A DNA stretch of 64,000 nucleotides, taken from the NCBI GenBank assembly GCA_020719045.1, contig DYQY01000004.1:88447-152446 (forward strand). The letters are read 5' to 3'. The notes below the pieces were generated by a model. It had not been told where the DNA came from, searched no databases, and worked only from the letters and a program-made list of their open reading frames with translations. Each line of letters starts with the position of its first letter. Within the stretch, counting starts at the first letter, position 1. Of the stretch, positions 63,910 to 64,000 are shown in pieces. The DNA is from Candidatus Termititenax sp. (lineage in GTDB: Bacteria > Margulisbacteria > Riflemargulisbacteria > GWF2-35-9 > DYQY01). The translations under genes were made by a program, and so were the position numbers.

Positions 63910-63942
63910 TTACTCAATGTGTTGTTCGGTTAGATTAGTCAT
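63910..63942 (-). pseudogene. hsdR: Duplicated start of hsdR (11 codons)
   Basis: ATG 63942 reads MTNLTEQHIE and stops at TAA 63910; hsdR begins MHINLTEQHIEQTL. The shared 21-nt sequence CTAACCGAACAACACATTGAG is identical in both. It is a vestigial first copy of the hsdR 5' end, placed just after a terminator. Confidence 0.65.
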
Positions 63943-63955
63943 AGTTTAATGAAAA

Positions 63956-63978
63956 ACCCTGTGGCAAGACCACAGGGT
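63956..63978 (-). terminator. Terminator of the gene right of the window
   Basis: A perfect 9-bp stem ACCCTGTGG / CCACAGGGT has a 5-nt loop and, on the minus strand, is followed by TTTTTC. It should end transcription coming from the right (perhaps another hsd gene) just before the duplicated hsdR start. Confidence 0.75.
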
Positions 63979-64000
63979 ATCTAAAGCAATCTTAACTGAA

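Overview
The window is visibly AT-rich bacterial DNA with a dense, mostly co-directional (minus strand) gene layout. The host looks like an anaerobic or fermentative diderm. It has an LptD-type outer-membrane lipopolysaccharide assembly protein, a secreted SLH-domain protein, a small outer-membrane-like protein, a probable Re-type citrate synthase followed by aconitase, a 2-hydroxyacyl-CoA dehydratase-like subunit, IspG (MEP isoprenoid route) and glycogen phosphorylase. An uncultivated diderm lineage (for example Margulisbacteria-like) would fit, but this is a guess and no 16S rRNA is present. GTG and TTG starts are common. Several genes have a consensus -10 box only 6-8 nt before the ATG and no Shine-Dalgarno, which suggests leaderless mRNAs. 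Layout from left to right: 1-2.06 kb, small unrecognised genes, one running off the edge. 2.06-8.83 kb, housekeeping genes purB, ispG and argS, a secreted SLH protein, a DD-carboxypeptidase and yqeY. 8.87-13.19 kb, an accessory restriction-modification island flanked by two inverted copies of a hairpin-forming element; it holds a type II endonuclease, a C5-methyltransferase, a broken AAA ATPase and a 5'-truncated ORF6N gene. 13.2-17 kb, recG, a Pro/Gln-rich protein, a small outer-membrane-like protein and rpsT. 17-20.9 kb, a WYL regulator, lptD and dnaB. 20.9-32.8 kb, a carbohydrate locus in transcription order: binding lipoprotein, MalF-like permease, a MalG-like permease carrying a predicted seven-bladed propeller in its first outer loop, a 2020-residue membrane-tethered GH8-type glycosidase with repeated beta-sandwich modules, and a DUF4380-like protein; a WalJ-like metallo-hydrolase follows. 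32.9-38.4 kb, a UDP-sugar pyrophosphorylase-like protein, then the rpoD-dnaG macromolecular-synthesis pair and an M20 peptidase. 38.6-44.9 kb, glgP, a serine beta-lactamase-fold protein and a three-domain acyl-activating/ACP/acyltransferase protein. 45-47.2 kb, two unknown proteins, dispersed intergenic repeats and a decayed HEPN gene. 47.2-55 kb, one long run starting with a citrate-synthase-like enzyme fused to a Cache sensor domain, then aconitase, proS, a lytic transglycosylase, an HgdB-like protein and a glycosyltransferase. 55.1-59.8 kb, a plus-strand group (DUF5674, unknown, recO, GT4, short radical SAM, solute-binding protein, AMMECR1) closed by a strong terminator. 59.8-64 kb, a type I restriction hsdR whose first codons are duplicated about 1 kb upstream around two small unknown genes. 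The most unusual items are the propeller-bearing permease next to the giant tethered glycosidase, the enzyme-Cache fusion, the leaderless promoter pattern, the hairpin-flanked restriction island, and an apparent ATT start codon in the WalJ-like gene. No tRNA, rRNA, CRISPR array, transposase or integrase was recognised.
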